Below are positions 8,461-19,144 of a stretch of 64,000 nt of DNA, piece by piece (the first letter of the stretch is position 1; each line of letters begins with the position of its first letter). The position numbers and the translations under genes are program-made. Source of the DNA: Bacillus sp. AFS037270 (GTDB lineage: Bacteria > Bacillota > Bacilli > Bacillales_B > DSM-18226). The stretch spans positions 68,400-132,399 of the forward strand of contig NZ_NUNF01000010.1 of NCBI RefSeq assembly GCF_002585305.1, written 5' to 3'. The notes beneath the pieces are model-generated. The model did no database searches. It was not told the DNA's origin and saw nothing but the letters and a program-made list of their open reading frames with translations.

Positions 8461-10725
8461 ATGGTAAAGCGTAGTAGAATTATTGCTTTCTTTCTTTTGA
8501 TTCTCATTTTTGGAAGCACAATTGGAGCAACAACAAAGAACATCTTAAATAATATGAAGCTTGGACTGGACCTTCAAGGTGGATTTGAGGTCTTATACGA
8601 GGTTCAGCCAGCGAAAAAAGGGCAAAAAATTACAAAGGACGTCTTGGCTAGTACGGCGGAAGCCCTCGATAAACGGATTAACGTCCTAGGAGTAAGTGAA
8701 CCTAGTATTCAAATTGAAGGTACTAACCGAATTCGTGTTCAGCTTGCCGGCGTAAAAGACCAAAACAAAGCAAGGGAAATCTTGTCCACACAAGCAAATC
8801 TTACTTTCCGAGATGCCAATGACAAACTAATGATGGACGGGTCTGATTTGAAGCAAGGGGGAGCTAAGCAAACCTTTGATCAAAATGGGGCACCAAGCGT
8901 TACTTTATCATTAAAAAGTGCTGATAAATTCCGTAAAGTCTCTGAAAAAATTATGAATATGGCGCCAAACAATTACCTAGTTATTTGGCTGGATTTTGAA
9001 GAAGGAAAAGATTCCTTTAAAACGGAAGTAACCAAAGCAAAGCCAAAATTTTTATCGGCTCCGACTGTAAAGGAAGTCTTTAATCAGGATTCCGTTTCCA
9101 TTGTCGGCAGCTTTACAGCAAAAGAAGCGCAAACTTTGGCTTCTCTATTAAATGCTGGTTCCTTACCTGTAAAACTGAAAGAAGTTTATTCCACTTCTGT
9201 TGGGGCTAAGTTTGGGGAACAGGCCTTACATGAAACAGTTTTTGCTGGAATCGTTGGTATAGTAATCATCTATTTATTTATGATTTTCTATTATCGTTTT
9301 CCAGGGTTTATTGCTACGATTACGTTAACTATTTTTACATATCTAGTGCTATTAATTTTCGATTGGATGAATGGGGTCCTGACCCTGCCGGGGATTGCTG
9401 CAATCATCCTCGGGGTAGGTATGGCAGTAGATGCCAACATCATCACCTATGAACGAATTCGTGAAGAATTAAAGGTAGGCCGAAGCCTAAAATCAGCGTT
9501 CGAAGCTGGTGAGAAACATGCCTTTACAGCTATATTTGACGCAAACTTAACAACCATTCTTACCGCATGTGTGTTATTTTTCTATGGGACAAGTTCTGTT
9601 AAAGGGTTTGCGACCATGTTAATTGTGAGTGTTCTAATGAGCTTTTTGACCAATGTTTACGGGTCAAGGCTGCTATTAGGACTATGGGTGAAGAGTGGTA
9701 TCTTTAATAAAAAACCTGGTTGGTTTGCCGTACATCCTTCACAAATTAAAAGTATTAATGACAACGTTGATACTGTCGACCTGCCAACCAGATTTGATAA
9801 AATTGATTTTGTTGGATTAAGAAAGAAAGTATTTATTTTGTCGGGAACTCTCATTCTCGCAGGTGTTATCGTTCTTGCTATTTTCCGCTTGAACTTAGGT
9901 ATTGATTTTTCAAGTGGTACTCGTATAGAGGTACAATCGAAGACGCCGTTAACTACAGAAGAGGTTAGAAGCGCTTTTACTGATCGCGGATTAAAACCGG
10001 ATGATGTAGTTATCTCAGGTAACAACAATCAAATTGGTGCTGTTCGAATGATTGGTGTATTGTCTAAAAATGAGATTGCTTCTTTAAAAGCAGATTTTAA
10101 AAAGGAATATGGCTATGAGCCGAATGTCAGCACAGTTTCTCCGACTGTAGGTAAAGAACTGGCGAAAAATGCATTTATTTCCGTGCTGCTTGCATCAATA
10201 GGCATCATTCTCTATGTTTCAATCCGATTCGAAGCATATATGGCGATCGCAGCTATTGCTGCCATCCTTCACGATGCATTCTTTATGATTGCCATTTTCA
10301 GTATCACAAGGCTTGAAGTAGATTTAAACTACATCGCGGCGATTTTAACCATTGTTGGTTATTCAAACCATGATACAATTGTTACGTTTGACCGGGTTCG
10401 TGAAAATATGCAAAAGAAAAAACGTCTTAAAACGGTACAGGATATTGCTGATGTGGTAAACGTAAGTATTCGTCAAACGTTAACTCGTTCCATTAATACA
10501 GTTCTTACAGTACTAGTTACTACAGCATGCATAATGATTTTTGGAAGTCCGTCGATTCGTAATTTCTCAATTGCATTGTTTGTCGGATTAATTGTCGGTG
10601 TTTATTCATCCGTCTTTGTCGCAGGCTCTTTATGGTATGTTATGAAGTGTAAGGAACTGAAAAAGAAGGGTGTCATTAGAACCGTTAAGGAAAAGAGAAA
10701 ATACTCTGATCAACCACAAGTCTAG
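8461..10725 (+). CDS. secDF: Fused protein translocase subunit SecDF
   Basis: SecDF uses the proton gradient to help complete protein export through SecYEG. This is a natural SecD-SecF fusion of 754 residues, as in B. subtilis (737), with about 12 membrane helices. The SecD half carries GLDLQGG near residue 35 and VDANIITYERIREEL near 325. The SecF half begins around residue 455 and carries GIDFSSGTRIEV near 480 and SNHDTIVTFDRVREN near 640. AAGGAGGAAC precedes ATG. A type B repeat starts directly after the stop codon. Confidence 0.97.
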   Translation: MVKRSRIIAFFLLILIFGSTIGATTKNILNNMKLGLDLQGGFEVLYEVQPAKKGQKITKDVLASTAEALDKRINVLGVSEPSIQIEGTNRIRVQLAGVKDQNKAREILSTQANLTFRDANDKLMMDGSDLKQGGAKQTFDQNGAPSVTLSLKSADKFRKVSEKIMNMAPNNYLVIWLDFEEGKDSFKTEVTKAKPKFLSAPTVKEVFNQDSVSIVGSFTAKEAQTLASLLNAGSLPVKLKEVYSTSVGAKFGEQALHETVFAGIVGIVIIYLFMIFYYRFPGFIATITLTIFTYLVLLIFDWMNGVLTLPGIAAIILGVGMAVDANIITYERIREELKVGRSLKSAFEAGEKHAFTAIFDANLTTILTACVLFFYGTSSVKGFATMLIVSVLMSFLTNVYGSRLLLGLWVKSGIFNKKPGWFAVHPSQIKSINDNVDTVDLPTRFDKIDFVGLRKKVFILSGTLILAGVIVLAIFRLNLGIDFSSGTRIEVQSKTPLTTEEVRSAFTDRGLKPDDVVISGNNNQIGAVRMIGVLSKNEIASLKADFKKEYGYEPNVSTVSPTVGKELAKNAFISVLLASIGIILYVSIRFEAYMAIAAIAAILHDAFFMIAIFSITRLEVDLNYIAAILTIVGYSNHDTIVTFDRVRENMQKKKRLKTVQDIADVVNVSIRQTLTRSINTVLTVLVTTACIMIFGSPSIRNFSIALFVGLIVGVYSSVFVAGSLWYVMKCKELKKKGVIRTVKEKRKYSDQPQV

Positions 10726-10872
10726 AAAAGCGGAGGCGTCCGTTAAGCAGCGTATGGACTGGAGCGCTTCGACTGAGATAAAGGAAACACGGTGAGCGAG
10801 AGCGAACCGATGTTGACTTATCGTAGGGAGAAGAGCGAAGTCCACTAGCTGCTGGGCGCCGAAGCTGGACAA
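10726..10872 (-). repeat. Type B intergenic repeat, full copy, reverse orientation
   Basis: Read on the minus strand this is about 147 bp with termini AGCTTCGGCGCC and GACGCCTCCGCT. The inner helices pair AGCAGC/GCTGCT, GCTCTTC/GAAGCGC (one mismatch) and CGGT/ACCG. These arm sequences differ from the other copies, yet pairing is kept. It abuts the secDF stop codon. Confidence 0.85.
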
Positions 10873-10886
10873 CTCTAATATCTTTG

Positions 10887-10919
10887 AAAAAACTGCAAAT
10901 CTTTTTGCAGTTTTTTCTT
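10887..10919 (+). terminator. Terminator before recJ
   Basis: The hairpin AAAAAACTGCAAA/TTTGCAGTTTTTT is followed by more T residues. It probably ends secDF transcripts that read through the repeat. Confidence 0.85.
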
Positions 10920-10979
10920 TTGATTGAAAGCTTATGCCTGCTCCTGTATAATTAGAAAGTCTGAGGGGTGAACGTACCA

Positions 10980-13343
10980 ATGTTAAAATCAAAAACAAAA
11001 TGGATTGTTCGCAATTCTGATCACAATCTCGCCCAAATACTTGTAAATGAATTGAAGATAACACCGCTAGTTGCATCCCTACTTGTAAACCGTGGACTTA
11101 ATACCGTAGATTCTGCTCGGTATTTTTTATTTGGAAAAGATGAGTTTCACGATCCTTTCTTACTTAAAGGAATGGAAACAGCGGTTAAGCGAATTCGTGA
11201 GGCGATTGAAAAACAAGAACCTATCCTTATTTTTGGAGATTATGATGCAGATGGTGTAAGCAGCACCTCGGTGTTAATGATTACACTTCGTGATTTAGGG
11301 GCAAACGTCCAATTTTATATCCCTAATCGTTTTACAGAAGGTTATGGACCAAACGAACCCGCATTCCGTCAAGCGGCGGAAAATGGTATAAAATTGATTA
11401 TTACCGTCGATACAGGAATAGCTGCCGTTCATGAAGCAGCAGTTGCACAAGAAATTGGCTTGGATCTTATTATTACCGATCACCATGAACCTGGCCCGGT
11501 TTTACCAGAGGCCCTAGCAATCATTCATCCCAAACTGCCTGACAGCATTTATCCATTTCGTGAACTGGCCGGAGTAGGAGTAGCTTTTAAACTCGCCCAT
11601 GCATTATATGGAGAAGTTCCCGAGCATTTATTTGAAATCGCCGTTATTGGCACGATTGCTGACTTAGTATCGTTGAAAGGTGAAAATCGCCTTATCGCTA
11701 AAAAAGGCCTCGAAAAACTTAAAGTAACCCAAAATATTGGACTAAAAGCAATTTTAAAAGTAGCTGGTGTGGATCTGATGTCGATCAATGAAGAGACGAT
11801 TGGATTTACACTTGCACCTAGAATAAATGCGGTCGGCAGGCTGGAAGATGCCGATTTAGCCGTTCAATTGTTATTGACTGACGACCCGCACGAAGCACAA
11901 AGCTTAGCAGAAGAAATGGATGCCTTAAATAAAACGAGGCAGGAAATTGTCAATGCGATTACGGTTGAAGCGATCGAAGAGGTTGAAAAAAACTACCCAA
12001 TTGATACCAATAAAGTACTGGTTATCGGTAAAGAAGGCTGGAATCCTGGTGTTATTGGAATTGTGGCCTCAAGACTTGTCGAAAAGTTCTATCGGCCAAC
12101 GATTGTGCTGAATTTTGATCCGGATAAAGGGGTCGCCAAAGGCTCGGCTAGAAGTATTATTGGCTATGATTTATTTAAAAATTTATCCACCTGCCGAGAA
12201 CTTTTGCCGCATTTTGGCGGACATCCGATGGCGGCAGGGATGACTTTGAAACTTGAAGACGTTGCTCTGCTTCGTGAACGCTTAAACCGACTTGCTGACG
12301 AGCAGCTGACGGATACCGATTTAATTCCGATAACACAGCTCGATGAGGAGATTCGTCTTCAGGATATTAGCTTATCGTCGTTAGATGAACTTAGTTTGCT
12401 CGCGCCTTTTGGAATGGACAACCCGAAGCCAAAAGTGTTAATAGAAAATGTGGCAATTACAAGTATGAGAAAAATTGGCAGTGAACAGAACCATCTTAAG
12501 GTTTTAGTCAGTGAAGAAGGTTCAACCCTTGACGGAGTTGGTTTTGGTTTAGGCACTCTCGTTGATCATATTTCACCTGCCTCAAAAATTTCATTAATTG
12601 GAGAATTATCTATTAATGAATGGAATAATATACGTAAACCACAAATCTTTATTCATGATATGGCTGTTCATTCGTGGCAATTATTCGATTTTCGCGGACA
12701 AAAGCAAGCGAATCATATCGAAACCACAGTACCTGCTGAAAACAGAAAAATTATCATTTTTAATAAAGAACACCTTGAGAAATTAAAACCTGAGTTGCGG
12801 TCTGAAACGATCTTTATTCAAGATATGGAAGAGGCTAAGGCGTTTGATGGGTACAAAGCTAATATTGCCTTAGTGGATTTCCCACCGTCAAAAGACCTTT
12901 TAAAAGGATTGTTCGCTGGAAAAGAACCTGCAAGAATTTATGCTTATTTCTTTAAAGAAGCAAGCGATTATTTTTCCACTATTCCTACACGCGATCATTT
13001 TAAATGGTTCTATGCCCTTCTGTTAAAAAAAGGCCCAATCGACCTGAAACTCCATGGTGATACTATCGCGAAACACCGTGGCTGGTCACAGGAAACGATT
13101 AAATTTATGTCAAAGGTGTTTTCTGAACTGGATTTTGTTACAATAAACAATGGATTTATTACTTTGAAAACTGAAGCGCAAAAGCGTGACCTGACTGATT
13201 CCCAAACTTATCAAACAAAACAGGCCCAGTATGCTCTTGAAAGAGAATTATTGTTTTCCTCATTTCAAGAATTAAAAGGCTGGTTCGATCAAGTCATTCA
13301 AGGATCGGTTGAATCTGAGGAGGCAATTGAAGAATGGATTTAA
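10980..13343 (+). CDS. recJ: Single-strand-specific 5'-3' exonuclease RecJ
   Basis: RecJ degrades single-stranded DNA 5' to 3' in recombination and mismatch repair. The 787-residue product has the DHH phosphoesterase core: [11 protein letters not shown] near residue 87 and TDHHEPG near 168. The DHHA1 signature GGHPMAAGM follows near 415, then an OB-fold and a Bacillus-type C-terminal domain. ATG 10980 is chosen because GAGGGGTG lies 9 bases before it; the in-frame GTG at 10968 is part of that site. The last 10 bases overlap apt. Confidence 0.95.
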   Translation: MLKSKTKWIVRNSDHNLAQILVNELKITPLVASLLVNRGLNTVDSARYFLFGKDEFHDPFLLKGMETAVKRIREAIEKQEPILIFGDYDADGVSSTSVLMITLRDLGANVQFYIPNRFTEGYGPNEPAFRQAAENGIKLIITVDTGIAAVHEAAVAQEIGLDLIITDHHEPGPVLPEALAIIHPKLPDSIYPFRELAGVGVAFKLAHALYGEVPEHLFEIAVIGTIADLVSLKGENRLIAKKGLEKLKVTQNIGLKAILKVAGVDLMSINEETIGFTLAPRINAVGRLEDADLAVQLLLTDDPHEAQSLAEEMDALNKTRQEIVNAITVEAIEEVEKNYPIDTNKVLVIGKEGWNPGVIGIVASRLVEKFYRPTIVLNFDPDKGVAKGSARSIIGYDLFKNLSTCRELLPHFGGHPMAAGMTLKLEDVALLRERLNRLADEQLTDTDLIPITQLDEEIRLQDISLSSLDELSLLAPFGMDNPKPKVLIENVAITSMRKIGSEQNHLKVLVSEEGSTLDGVGFGLGTLVDHISPASKISLIGELSINEWNNIRKPQIFIHDMAVHSWQLFDFRGQKQANHIETTVPAENRKIIIFNKEHLEKLKPELRSETIFIQDMEEAKAFDGYKANIALVDFPPSKDLLKGLFAGKEPARIYAYFFKEASDYFSTIPTRDHFKWFYALLLKKGPIDLKLHGDTIAKHRGWSQETIKFMSKVFSELDFVTINNGFITLKTEAQKRDLTDSQTYQTKQAQYALERELLFSSFQELKGWFDQVIQGSVESEEAIEEWI

Positions 13344-13846
13344 GAGAATTTATTACAATCGTACCCGATTGGCCAAAACCGGGGATTAAATTTAAAGATA
13401 TCACCCCTTTAATGAATAATGGTGAAGCCTATAAATACGCAACAGACCAAATCGTAGCATATGCAAAAGAGAGGCAGATCGACATTATTGTCGGACCGGA
13501 AGCACGTGGCTTTATTATTGGCTGCCCGGTTGCCTATTCGTTAGGAGTTGGGTTTGCACCAGTCCGTAAAGAAGGAAAGCTGCCAAGAGAAACAATTAAG
13601 GTAAGCTATGGTTTGGAATATGGTAAGGATGTTTTAACTATCCATAAAGATGCCATTCAACCAGGACAACGGGTGTTAATTACAGATGATTTGCTGGCAA
13701 CAGGCGGCACGATCGAAGCAACAATTAAGTTAGTAGAGCAGCTTGGCGGTGTTGTAGCGGGTATTGCTTTCTTGGTAGAATTGAGCTATTTAGAAGGCCG
13801 TAGTAAACTAGACGGCTACGATGTTCTTACATTGATGCACTATTAA
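13334..13846 (+). CDS. apt: Adenine phosphoribosyltransferase
   Basis: Apt salvages adenine with PRPP to AMP. The 170 residues have the expected length. The PRPP loop [13 protein letters not shown] is near residues 115-127 and the N-terminal [11 protein letters not shown] is typical. ATG 13334 is preceded by GAGGAGG lying inside recJ, so the two genes are translationally close (10-base overlap). A terminator follows. Confidence 0.97.
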   Translation: MDLREFITIVPDWPKPGIKFKDITPLMNNGEAYKYATDQIVAYAKERQIDIIVGPEARGFIIGCPVAYSLGVGFAPVRKEGKLPRETIKVSYGLEYGKDVLTIHKDAIQPGQRVLITDDLLATGGTIEATIKLVEQLGGVVAGIAFLVELSYLEGRSKLDGYDVLTLMHY

Positions 13847-13855
13847 TGGAGAATC

Positions 13856-13886
13856 GAGGGCACTCAGGAAACGAGTGCTCTCTTTA
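13856..13886 (+). terminator. Terminator after apt
   Basis: Ten-base arms GAGGGCACTC and GAGTGCTCTC (one G-T pair) are followed by TTTATATA. Confidence 0.75.
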
Positions 13887-13912
13887 TATAATGGTAAAGG
13901 TGAGTTTTTTAC

Positions 13913-14044
13913 GTGAAACTGGAAGTTGAGCAGCTCCAAAAGAGTAAAAAACGACAAAAATTTCGTAATTTAGTAAAAAAACAGTACAATCTCTTTACAA
14001 CTTCGCTATTTTTTTCGATAATAGTAACAATCATTCTAATTTAG
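13913..14044 (+). CDS. Candidate 43-residue membrane peptide between apt and relA
   Basis: A GTG-started frame encodes 43 residues. The first half is basic and amphipathic (KLEVEQLQKSKKRQKFRNL) and the end is a strongly hydrophobic stretch (about 28-43). AAGGTGAG sits 8-9 bases before GTG. This layout is that of a small membrane peptide, but I recognise no family. The region is AT-rich, where hydrophobic frames arise by chance, so it may not be translated. Confidence 0.3.
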   Translation: MKLEVEQLQKSKKRQKFRNLVKKQYNLFTTSLFFSIIVTIILI

Positions 14045-14155
14045 TAACAATTTTTTTCAAAATTATTTATATAGATAGACATTTTGACTTTGTCTAAAAG
14101 GTAGAGTTCCAAAAAACTTTGATATAAAAAATGAGATGAAAATAAAGGTGATTTC

Positions 14156-16351
14156 ATGGCGAACGATCAAGTGTTAACGGCCGACCAAGTCATCGACAAG
14201 ACCAGAAAGTATTTGAATGATGAGCATGTTGAACTAGTCAAAAAAGCTTATGAGTACGCGAAACATGCCCATCGTGAACAATATAGAAAATCGGGAGAGC
14301 CATATATTATTCATCCTATTCAGGTTGCCGGTATTTTAGCCGACCTTGAAATGGACCCGGCAACGGTGGCGGCTGGTTTTCTCCATGACGTTGTAGAAGA
14401 TACCAATGTAACCTTAGGGGATATTGCAGAGGCTTTTAACGGCGAAGTGGCAATGCTTGTTGATGGGGTTACAAAGTTAGGGAAAATTAAATACAAGTCT
14501 CATGAGGAGCAGCAGGCGGAGAATCACCGGAAAATGTTTGTAGCAATGGCGCAGGACATCCGTGTGATCCTTATTAAGCTCGCTGACCGCTTGCATAATA
14601 TGCGGACACTTAAACATCTTCCTATGGAGAAACAGCGCCGAATTTCAAATGAAACACTTGAAATTTTTGCACCTTTAGCTCATCGTCTTGGTATTTCTAA
14701 GATTAAATGGGAGTTGGAAGATACCGCATTAAGATATTTAAATCCGCAACAATATTACCGGATTGTCAACTTAATGAAGAAAAAACGTGCAGAACGCGAG
14801 CAATATTTGGATGATGTCGTTGAAGAAGTGAAGGGCCGCCTAGATGAAGTATCTATTAAGGCAGAGCTTTCAGGGCGACCAAAGCATATCTACAGCATCT
14901 ATCGAAAAATGGCACTGCAAAATAAACAATTCAGTGAAATCTATGATTTGCTGGCGGTTCGAATTGTTGTGAATAGTATTAAGGACTGCTATGCCGTTCT
15001 TGGCATTATTCACACCTGCTGGAAGCCAATGCCAGGCCGTTTCAAGGACTATATTGCGATGCCGAAACCGAACATGTATCAGTCCCTGCACACAACGGTT
15101 ATTGGACCAAAGGGAGATCCGCTTGAAGTACAAATCCGAACGTACGAGATGCACCGAATTGCGGAATTTGGGGTTGCGGCCCACTGGGCATATAAAGAGG
15201 GAAAAGCGATTAGCGATAGCTCCACCTTCGAGCAGAAACTTACCTGGTTTAGAGAAATCCTTGAGTTCCAAAATGATACGGCGAATGCCGAGGAGTTTAT
15301 GGAGTCATTGAAAATTGATTTGTTTTCCGATATGGTATTTATTTTTACACCGAAGGGTGATGTTATCGAACTGCCATCGGGTTCTGTTCCTATAGATTTT
15401 GCCTATCGGATTCACTCTGAAATCGGTAATAAGACGATTGGCGCAAAAGTGAACGGTAAAATGGTGACACTGGATTATAAGTTGAAGACCGGTGATATCA
15501 TTGAGATTCTAACATCAAAACACTCGTACGGACCAAGTCAAGATTGGCTGAAGCTGGCTCAGACATCACAAGCCAAGAACAAGATTCGTGCATTCTTTAA
15601 GAAACAGCGCCGCGATGAGAATGTCATTAAAGGCAAAGAGATGGTTGAAAAAGAAATCCGTAATATGGAATTTGATCTTAAGGAAATTTTAACACCGGAC
15701 AATCTGAAAAAAGTCGCTGAAAAATTTAACTTTATGAATGAAGAAGACATGTATGCGGCAGTTGGATATAACGGTGTGACAGCCTTGCAGGTGGCAAATC
15801 GCTTAACGGAAAAAGAACGGAAAAAGCGGGATAAGGAACAATCGGCAACCATTGCCAATGCCATTACCGATTTAAAAGCCTTCCCGTCAACGAAAAAGCG
15901 GGAATCAGGTGTACGGGTTCAAGGGATTGATAACCTGTTAATCCGGTTGTCAAAATGCTGTAGTCCAGTTCCAGGTGATGAAATTGTTGGTTTTATTACG
16001 AAGGGGCGCGGTGTCTCTGTCCATCGTTCCGATTGTCCTAACATTGATTCCAATGATGCTCAATCTAGATTGATTCCGGTTGAGTGGGAATCTTCCTTGA
16101 ACGACCGTAAGGAGTATAACGTTGATATCGAAATCAGCGGGTATGACCGTCAAGGGCTCCTTAATGAGGTGCTCCAAGCGGTTAGTGAGACGAAGACCAA
16201 TATTTCAGCTGTTACCGGGAAGTCTGATCGGAATAAAATGGCGACGATTATTATGTCGATTGCCATTCATAATGTTAACCACCTCCAAAAGGTTGTGGAG
16301 CGTATTAAGCAAATCCCAGACATTTATTCGGTTCGCCGGATCATGAATTAA
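14156..16351 (+). CDS. relA: (p)ppGpp synthetase/hydrolase RelA (Rel)
   Basis: This bifunctional stringent-response enzyme makes and degrades (p)ppGpp. The domains in order are: HD hydrolase with [10 protein letters not shown] near 75-84; synthetase with [12 protein letters not shown] near 240 and EVQIRT near 325; TGS with [13 protein letters not shown] near 395; a zinc-finger-like region with [11 protein letters not shown] near 600; and a C-terminal ACT domain. At 731 residues it is full length. A GGTGATTTC site precedes ATG. dtd follows 12 bases after the stop. Confidence 0.97.
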   Translation: MANDQVLTADQVIDKTRKYLNDEHVELVKKAYEYAKHAHREQYRKSGEPYIIHPIQVAGILADLEMDPATVAAGFLHDVVEDTNVTLGDIAEAFNGEVAMLVDGVTKLGKIKYKSHEEQQAENHRKMFVAMAQDIRVILIKLADRLHNMRTLKHLPMEKQRRISNETLEIFAPLAHRLGISKIKWELEDTALRYLNPQQYYRIVNLMKKKRAEREQYLDDVVEEVKGRLDEVSIKAELSGRPKHIYSIYRKMALQNKQFSEIYDLLAVRIVVNSIKDCYAVLGIIHTCWKPMPGRFKDYIAMPKPNMYQSLHTTVIGPKGDPLEVQIRTYEMHRIAEFGVAAHWAYKEGKAISDSSTFEQKLTWFREILEFQNDTANAEEFMESLKIDLFSDMVFIFTPKGDVIELPSGSVPIDFAYRIHSEIGNKTIGAKVNGKMVTLDYKLKTGDIIEILTSKHSYGPSQDWLKLAQTSQAKNKIRAFFKKQRRDENVIKGKEMVEKEIRNMEFDLKEILTPDNLKKVAEKFNFMNEEDMYAAVGYNGVTALQVANRLTEKERKKRDKEQSATIANAITDLKAFPSTKKRESGVRVQGIDNLLIRLSKCCSPVPGDEIVGFITKGRGVSVHRSDCPNIDSNDAQSRLIPVEWESSLNDRKEYNVDIEISGYDRQGLLNEVLQAVSETKTNISAVTGKSDRNKMATIIMSIAIHNVNHLQKVVERIKQIPDIYSVRRIMN

Positions 16352-16363
16352 GGAGTTTCTAGC

Positions 16364-16804
16364 ATGAGAATAGTAGTACAGCGCAGCAAGGGGGCTAAGG
16401 TAACTGTCGATGGTGAAATAACCGGACAGATTACCAAAGGCTTTGTCCTGCTGGTTGGGGTGACACACGAGGATATGGAAGAGGATGCCGCCTATTTAGC
16501 GGATAAAATTGCTAACTTACGGATCTTTGACGATCATGATGGGAAAATGAATCATTCTTTATTGGATGTTGGCGGAGAAATTCTCTCTGTCTCCCAATTC
16601 ACCCTGTATGGGGACTGCCGAAAAGGCCGCAGACCAAACTTTATGGAGGCGGCAAGGCCTGAACAGGCAGTGGTCTTATATGAAGCCTTTAATCAGATGC
16701 TTCGTGACAAAGGAATTACCGTTGAAACTGGTGTGTTTGGCGCTATGATGGATGTAGAATTAATCAATGATGGCCCTGTAACGTTGATTGTGGAAAGCAA
16801 GTAG
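16364..16804 (+). CDS. dtd: D-aminoacyl-tRNA deacylase
   Basis: Dtd hydrolyses D-amino acids (and glycine on tRNA-Ala) from mischarged tRNAs. The 146-residue protein carries both family signatures, SQFTLYGD near residue 77 and NDGPVT near 136-140, the latter including the cross-subunit Gly-Pro. AGGAGTTTCTAGC precedes ATG. It is likely the last gene of a relA-dtd transcript. Confidence 0.96.
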   Translation: MRIVVQRSKGAKVTVDGEITGQITKGFVLLVGVTHEDMEEDAAYLADKIANLRIFDDHDGKMNHSLLDVGGEILSVSQFTLYGDCRKGRRPNFMEAARPEQAVVLYEAFNQMLRDKGITVETGVFGAMMDVELINDGPVTLIVESK

Positions 16805-16861
16805 GCAGCCTTGGCATTTATGCCGGGCTTTTTTTGTTGGATTAGAAATGTTGTTTGTTTT

Positions 16862-16931
16862 TATTAACAAAAAATGGGCCGATATTAACAATTTAAAACG
16901 GATATTAACAAATATCAGATTATATTAACAA
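16862..16931. repeat. Short tandem array, four TATTAACAA units at about 20-bp period
   Basis: The 9-mer TATTAACAA occurs at 16862, 16883, 16903 and 16923, i.e. with 21, 20 and 20 base steps. The bases between differ, including GGGCC/AACGG stretches. It lies between the convergent dtd and amidase genes. The step equals two helical turns. Confidence 0.8.
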
Positions 16932-16959
16932 ATTGGGTAACCCGCCAACTAATTTTCTC

Positions 16960-16994
16960 AAAAAAAGCTCCGGAAGAATAAACCTTCCAGAGCC
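16960..16994 (-). terminator. Terminator of the amidase gene
   Basis: On the minus strand, GGCTCTGGAAGG and CTTCCGGAGC form a stem with one mismatch, followed by a T run (complement of A at 16961-16966). It lies just downstream of the minus-strand amidase gene. Confidence 0.8.
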
Positions 16995-17004
16995 TTGCAA
17001 TTAG

Positions 17005-18759
17005 TTAGTTATTTTTAAAATACCTCGCCAAGCCATCATATAGCCCCGAAGCTGCATTTTCTTGAAACATGCTTGAGTTAAGGGTAATTTCTTCTTGCGG
17101 GTTACTTAAATACCCCAGTTCAATGAGAGCAGCTGTTTGACTGTTTTCCCGGATGACATGGAAATCACCAAATCTTACTCCGCGCCCACTTAAATCCGTT
17201 TGGGCAATGGTGGAAGTATAAAGCGAATCTGCCAGTCCTTTTTGATAGTCATAATAATAATAGCCTGTCATTCCCCGTGAACTTCGGTCTAGGCTGCTGT
17301 CGTAATGCAGGCTGATGAAGGCATCGGCTCCATTTGCCGTGGCCGCATACACCCGAGATGGCAGGGAAATAAATGTATCCGTACTTCTAGTAAGGTAGAC
17401 ATTGGCTCCGGCCGCTCTTAATTTATCGTATAGTAGTCGTGCGGTTCGAAGTGTCAGTTCTTTTTCTAGTGTACCGTTCGCACCTGTTGTTCCATTATCT
17501 CCGCCGCCATGTCCTGGATCGAGGATAATTGTTTTATTTTTAAGGTAGCTTTCAGCTCCGCCTTTATAAATTTGCTGATTGGACCCATTGTTTGAAACGA
17601 TCCATCCAGCCACGTAGCCTGTTTCTCCATTCCTTAATTGTATCTCGTACCAGTCATTTACAATCCTCTTTACAGTAAAGCGATCTCCCTCGTCAGCCAG
17701 GGCAACTACCTCGGATTGGGCATCTGCGTCTCTTCTAATATTTGTTCCGTTATGTAAAATCGTAACAGTAGTTACTTTTAATGGTTGTTTTCCTTGAGTA
17801 GAAGCAGTCGTTTTCTCAAGAAACAAGCCTGATACCCAGCCAAAACTACCAGACTTATACTCTATTTTTACCCAATTATATTTCTCATCTAAAATAGTAA
17901 ACTGTTGGTCCTGTGAAACAGTACCAATGATTCTTGAGTTTAACGAGGAGTCTGAACGGACACTTAAACTTTCCGCAGTTACGGTTCCAGTGACCCCTGT
18001 TACACTTTCTTTTTGGGTATCATTTGAAGTCTCTGATTGAGTGTCAATAAACTCCGCTCTTACCCAGCCTTTAATATCTGAAAAACTAATTTTCAGCCAT
18101 TTATTTTGTTTGGAGATAATAGAGACGTCCGTCCCATTTGTTAGTTTTCCGACAATTGCACTTGAGACGTAAGGCTCTTCTCTTATGTTAACTGTATCGG
18201 CATTCACTTTCCCCATTTCGGTATTTTCAGATGAATCCGAGGAAGAATTATTTTGTCCGGTTTGAAGATCTAAGAATTCTCGAATGACCCATCCTTCACC
18301 GAAGAGGCTGCTGATTTTATACCAATTTTCATTTTGGTCAAGGACCGTTATTTCTTGACCTTGAGTTAAAGAGCCAACCATCGGGAAGCTTGTCCCAGGA
18401 CCGGAACGTATCCTTAATTGATCGGTATTAACTTTTGCCTTTTTGCCTCCAGTACTTGTTGCTTCGCTCCCTGAATTGGATTCATCGTCCTTCGTGACGA
18501 GCCAATTGACTACCCAGCCAGTTTGGCCTAACGATAATTTAATCTCAATCCAATCATCTTTTTCTTTTACAATTTGATACTGTTCGCCTCGTTTTGCTGT
18601 CATGATGTTGGGATAGCTTAATCCTGGGCCGCTGCGGACATTTACCGTATCTGTGGATATCGTAACAGAACCACTTGAGGCATTGCCTATTCCTTGCGGC
18701 AGAAAGGTACCGAAAGCGAGAATAATAGTAAATAATAGCAGTGTATACTTTTTTGTCAT
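17005..18759 (-). CDS. N-acetylmuramoyl-L-alanine amidase with five SH3b domains (YrvJ-like)
   Basis: This is a secreted peptidoglycan hydrolase. The 584 residues begin with a signal peptide (about 1-27). Five bacterial SH3 domains follow at roughly 32-92, 106-166, 182-240, 254-315 and 327-390, each with the pattern VNVRSGP…G…GWV, for wall binding. The C-terminal Amidase_3 catalytic domain (about 408-582) carries zinc-site motifs ILDPGHGG, the Glu of LEKEL, SLHYDS, and the catalytic-type ALIELGYLSN. It resembles B. subtilis YrvJ (about 518 residues). ATG 18759 has AAGGAGGTTAC upstream. It is the only minus-strand gene between comN and rarA. Confidence 0.9.
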   Translation of the reverse strand: MTKKYTLLLFTIILAFGTFLPQGIGNASSGSVTISTDTVNVRSGPGLSYPNIMTAKRGEQYQIVKEKDDWIEIKLSLGQTGWVVNWLVTKDDESNSGSEATSTGGKKAKVNTDQLRIRSGPGTSFPMVGSLTQGQEITVLDQNENWYKISSLFGEGWVIREFLDLQTGQNNSSSDSSENTEMGKVNADTVNIREEPYVSSAIVGKLTNGTDVSIISKQNKWLKISFSDIKGWVRAEFIDTQSETSNDTQKESVTGVTGTVTAESLSVRSDSSLNSRIIGTVSQDQQFTILDEKYNWVKIEYKSGSFGWVSGLFLEKTTASTQGKQPLKVTTVTILHNGTNIRRDADAQSEVVALADEGDRFTVKRIVNDWYEIQLRNGETGYVAGWIVSNNGSNQQIYKGGAESYLKNKTIILDPGHGGGDNGTTGANGTLEKELTLRTARLLYDKLRAAGANVYLTRSTDTFISLPSRVYAATANGADAFISLHYDSSLDRSSRGMTGYYYYDYQKGLADSLYTSTIAQTDLSGRGVRFGDFHVIRENSQTAALIELGYLSNPQEEITLNSSMFQENAASGLYDGLARYFKNN

Positions 18760-18925
18760 CGTAACCTCCTTCTTCTGTTTATTTTATCGTAAAAAAGCCA
18801 GAAATTCATTCCTTAATTGGTTAATTACGCTAATTTTACTAGAAGTAAGCCATAAAAATCACATAAACATGTAAGATTTTTACCAGAGTGGAAATACTAG
18901 AAAAAAAGACTGAGGTGATTGGGTT

Positions 18926-19102
18926 ATGAGGTCGAGTGAAAAGGGAATGAACATACAGTCAATGGATGGCCGTGTTTTTGGAGTGGATTTTCATGATTTT
19001 ATTCAAAAAGAGGGTCATTCAAACTCCATTGAACTTGCATCTGAATTTGGGCTGACGATGGGCGATGTCAGAAAGTTAAAAAAACATATGGGAAGGTCTT
19101 AA
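18926..19102 (+). CDS. yrzK: Small protein, YrzK-like, 58 residues
   Basis: An ATG frame with TGAGGTGA 8 bases upstream encodes 58 residues. The second half, ELASEFGLTMGDVRKLKKHM, looks like a helix-turn-helix. Its position between the amidase and the hisS leader matches the small B. subtilis gene yrzK, which is the main ground for the name. The function is unknown. The hisS promoter begins 7 bases after its stop codon. Confidence 0.65.
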   Translation: MRSSEKGMNIQSMDGRVFGVDFHDFIQKEGHSNSIELASEFGLTMGDVRKLKKHMGRS

Positions 19103-19109
19103 ATGTCTC

Positions 19110-19138
19110 TTGACATTACCATTGTTGCTACGTATTAT
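19110..19138 (+). promoter_or_regulatory. Sigma-A promoter of the hisS T-box leader
   Basis: TTGACA (19110-19115) and TATTAT (19133-19138) are separated by 17 bp. Transcription would begin near 19145, just before the leader. Confidence 0.8.
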
Positions 19139-19144
19139 TATATA

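Noticed and set aside
18653..18874. 73-residue + strand frame
   Set aside because: It is antisense to the amidase signal region and an AT-rich leader, with no ribosome site.
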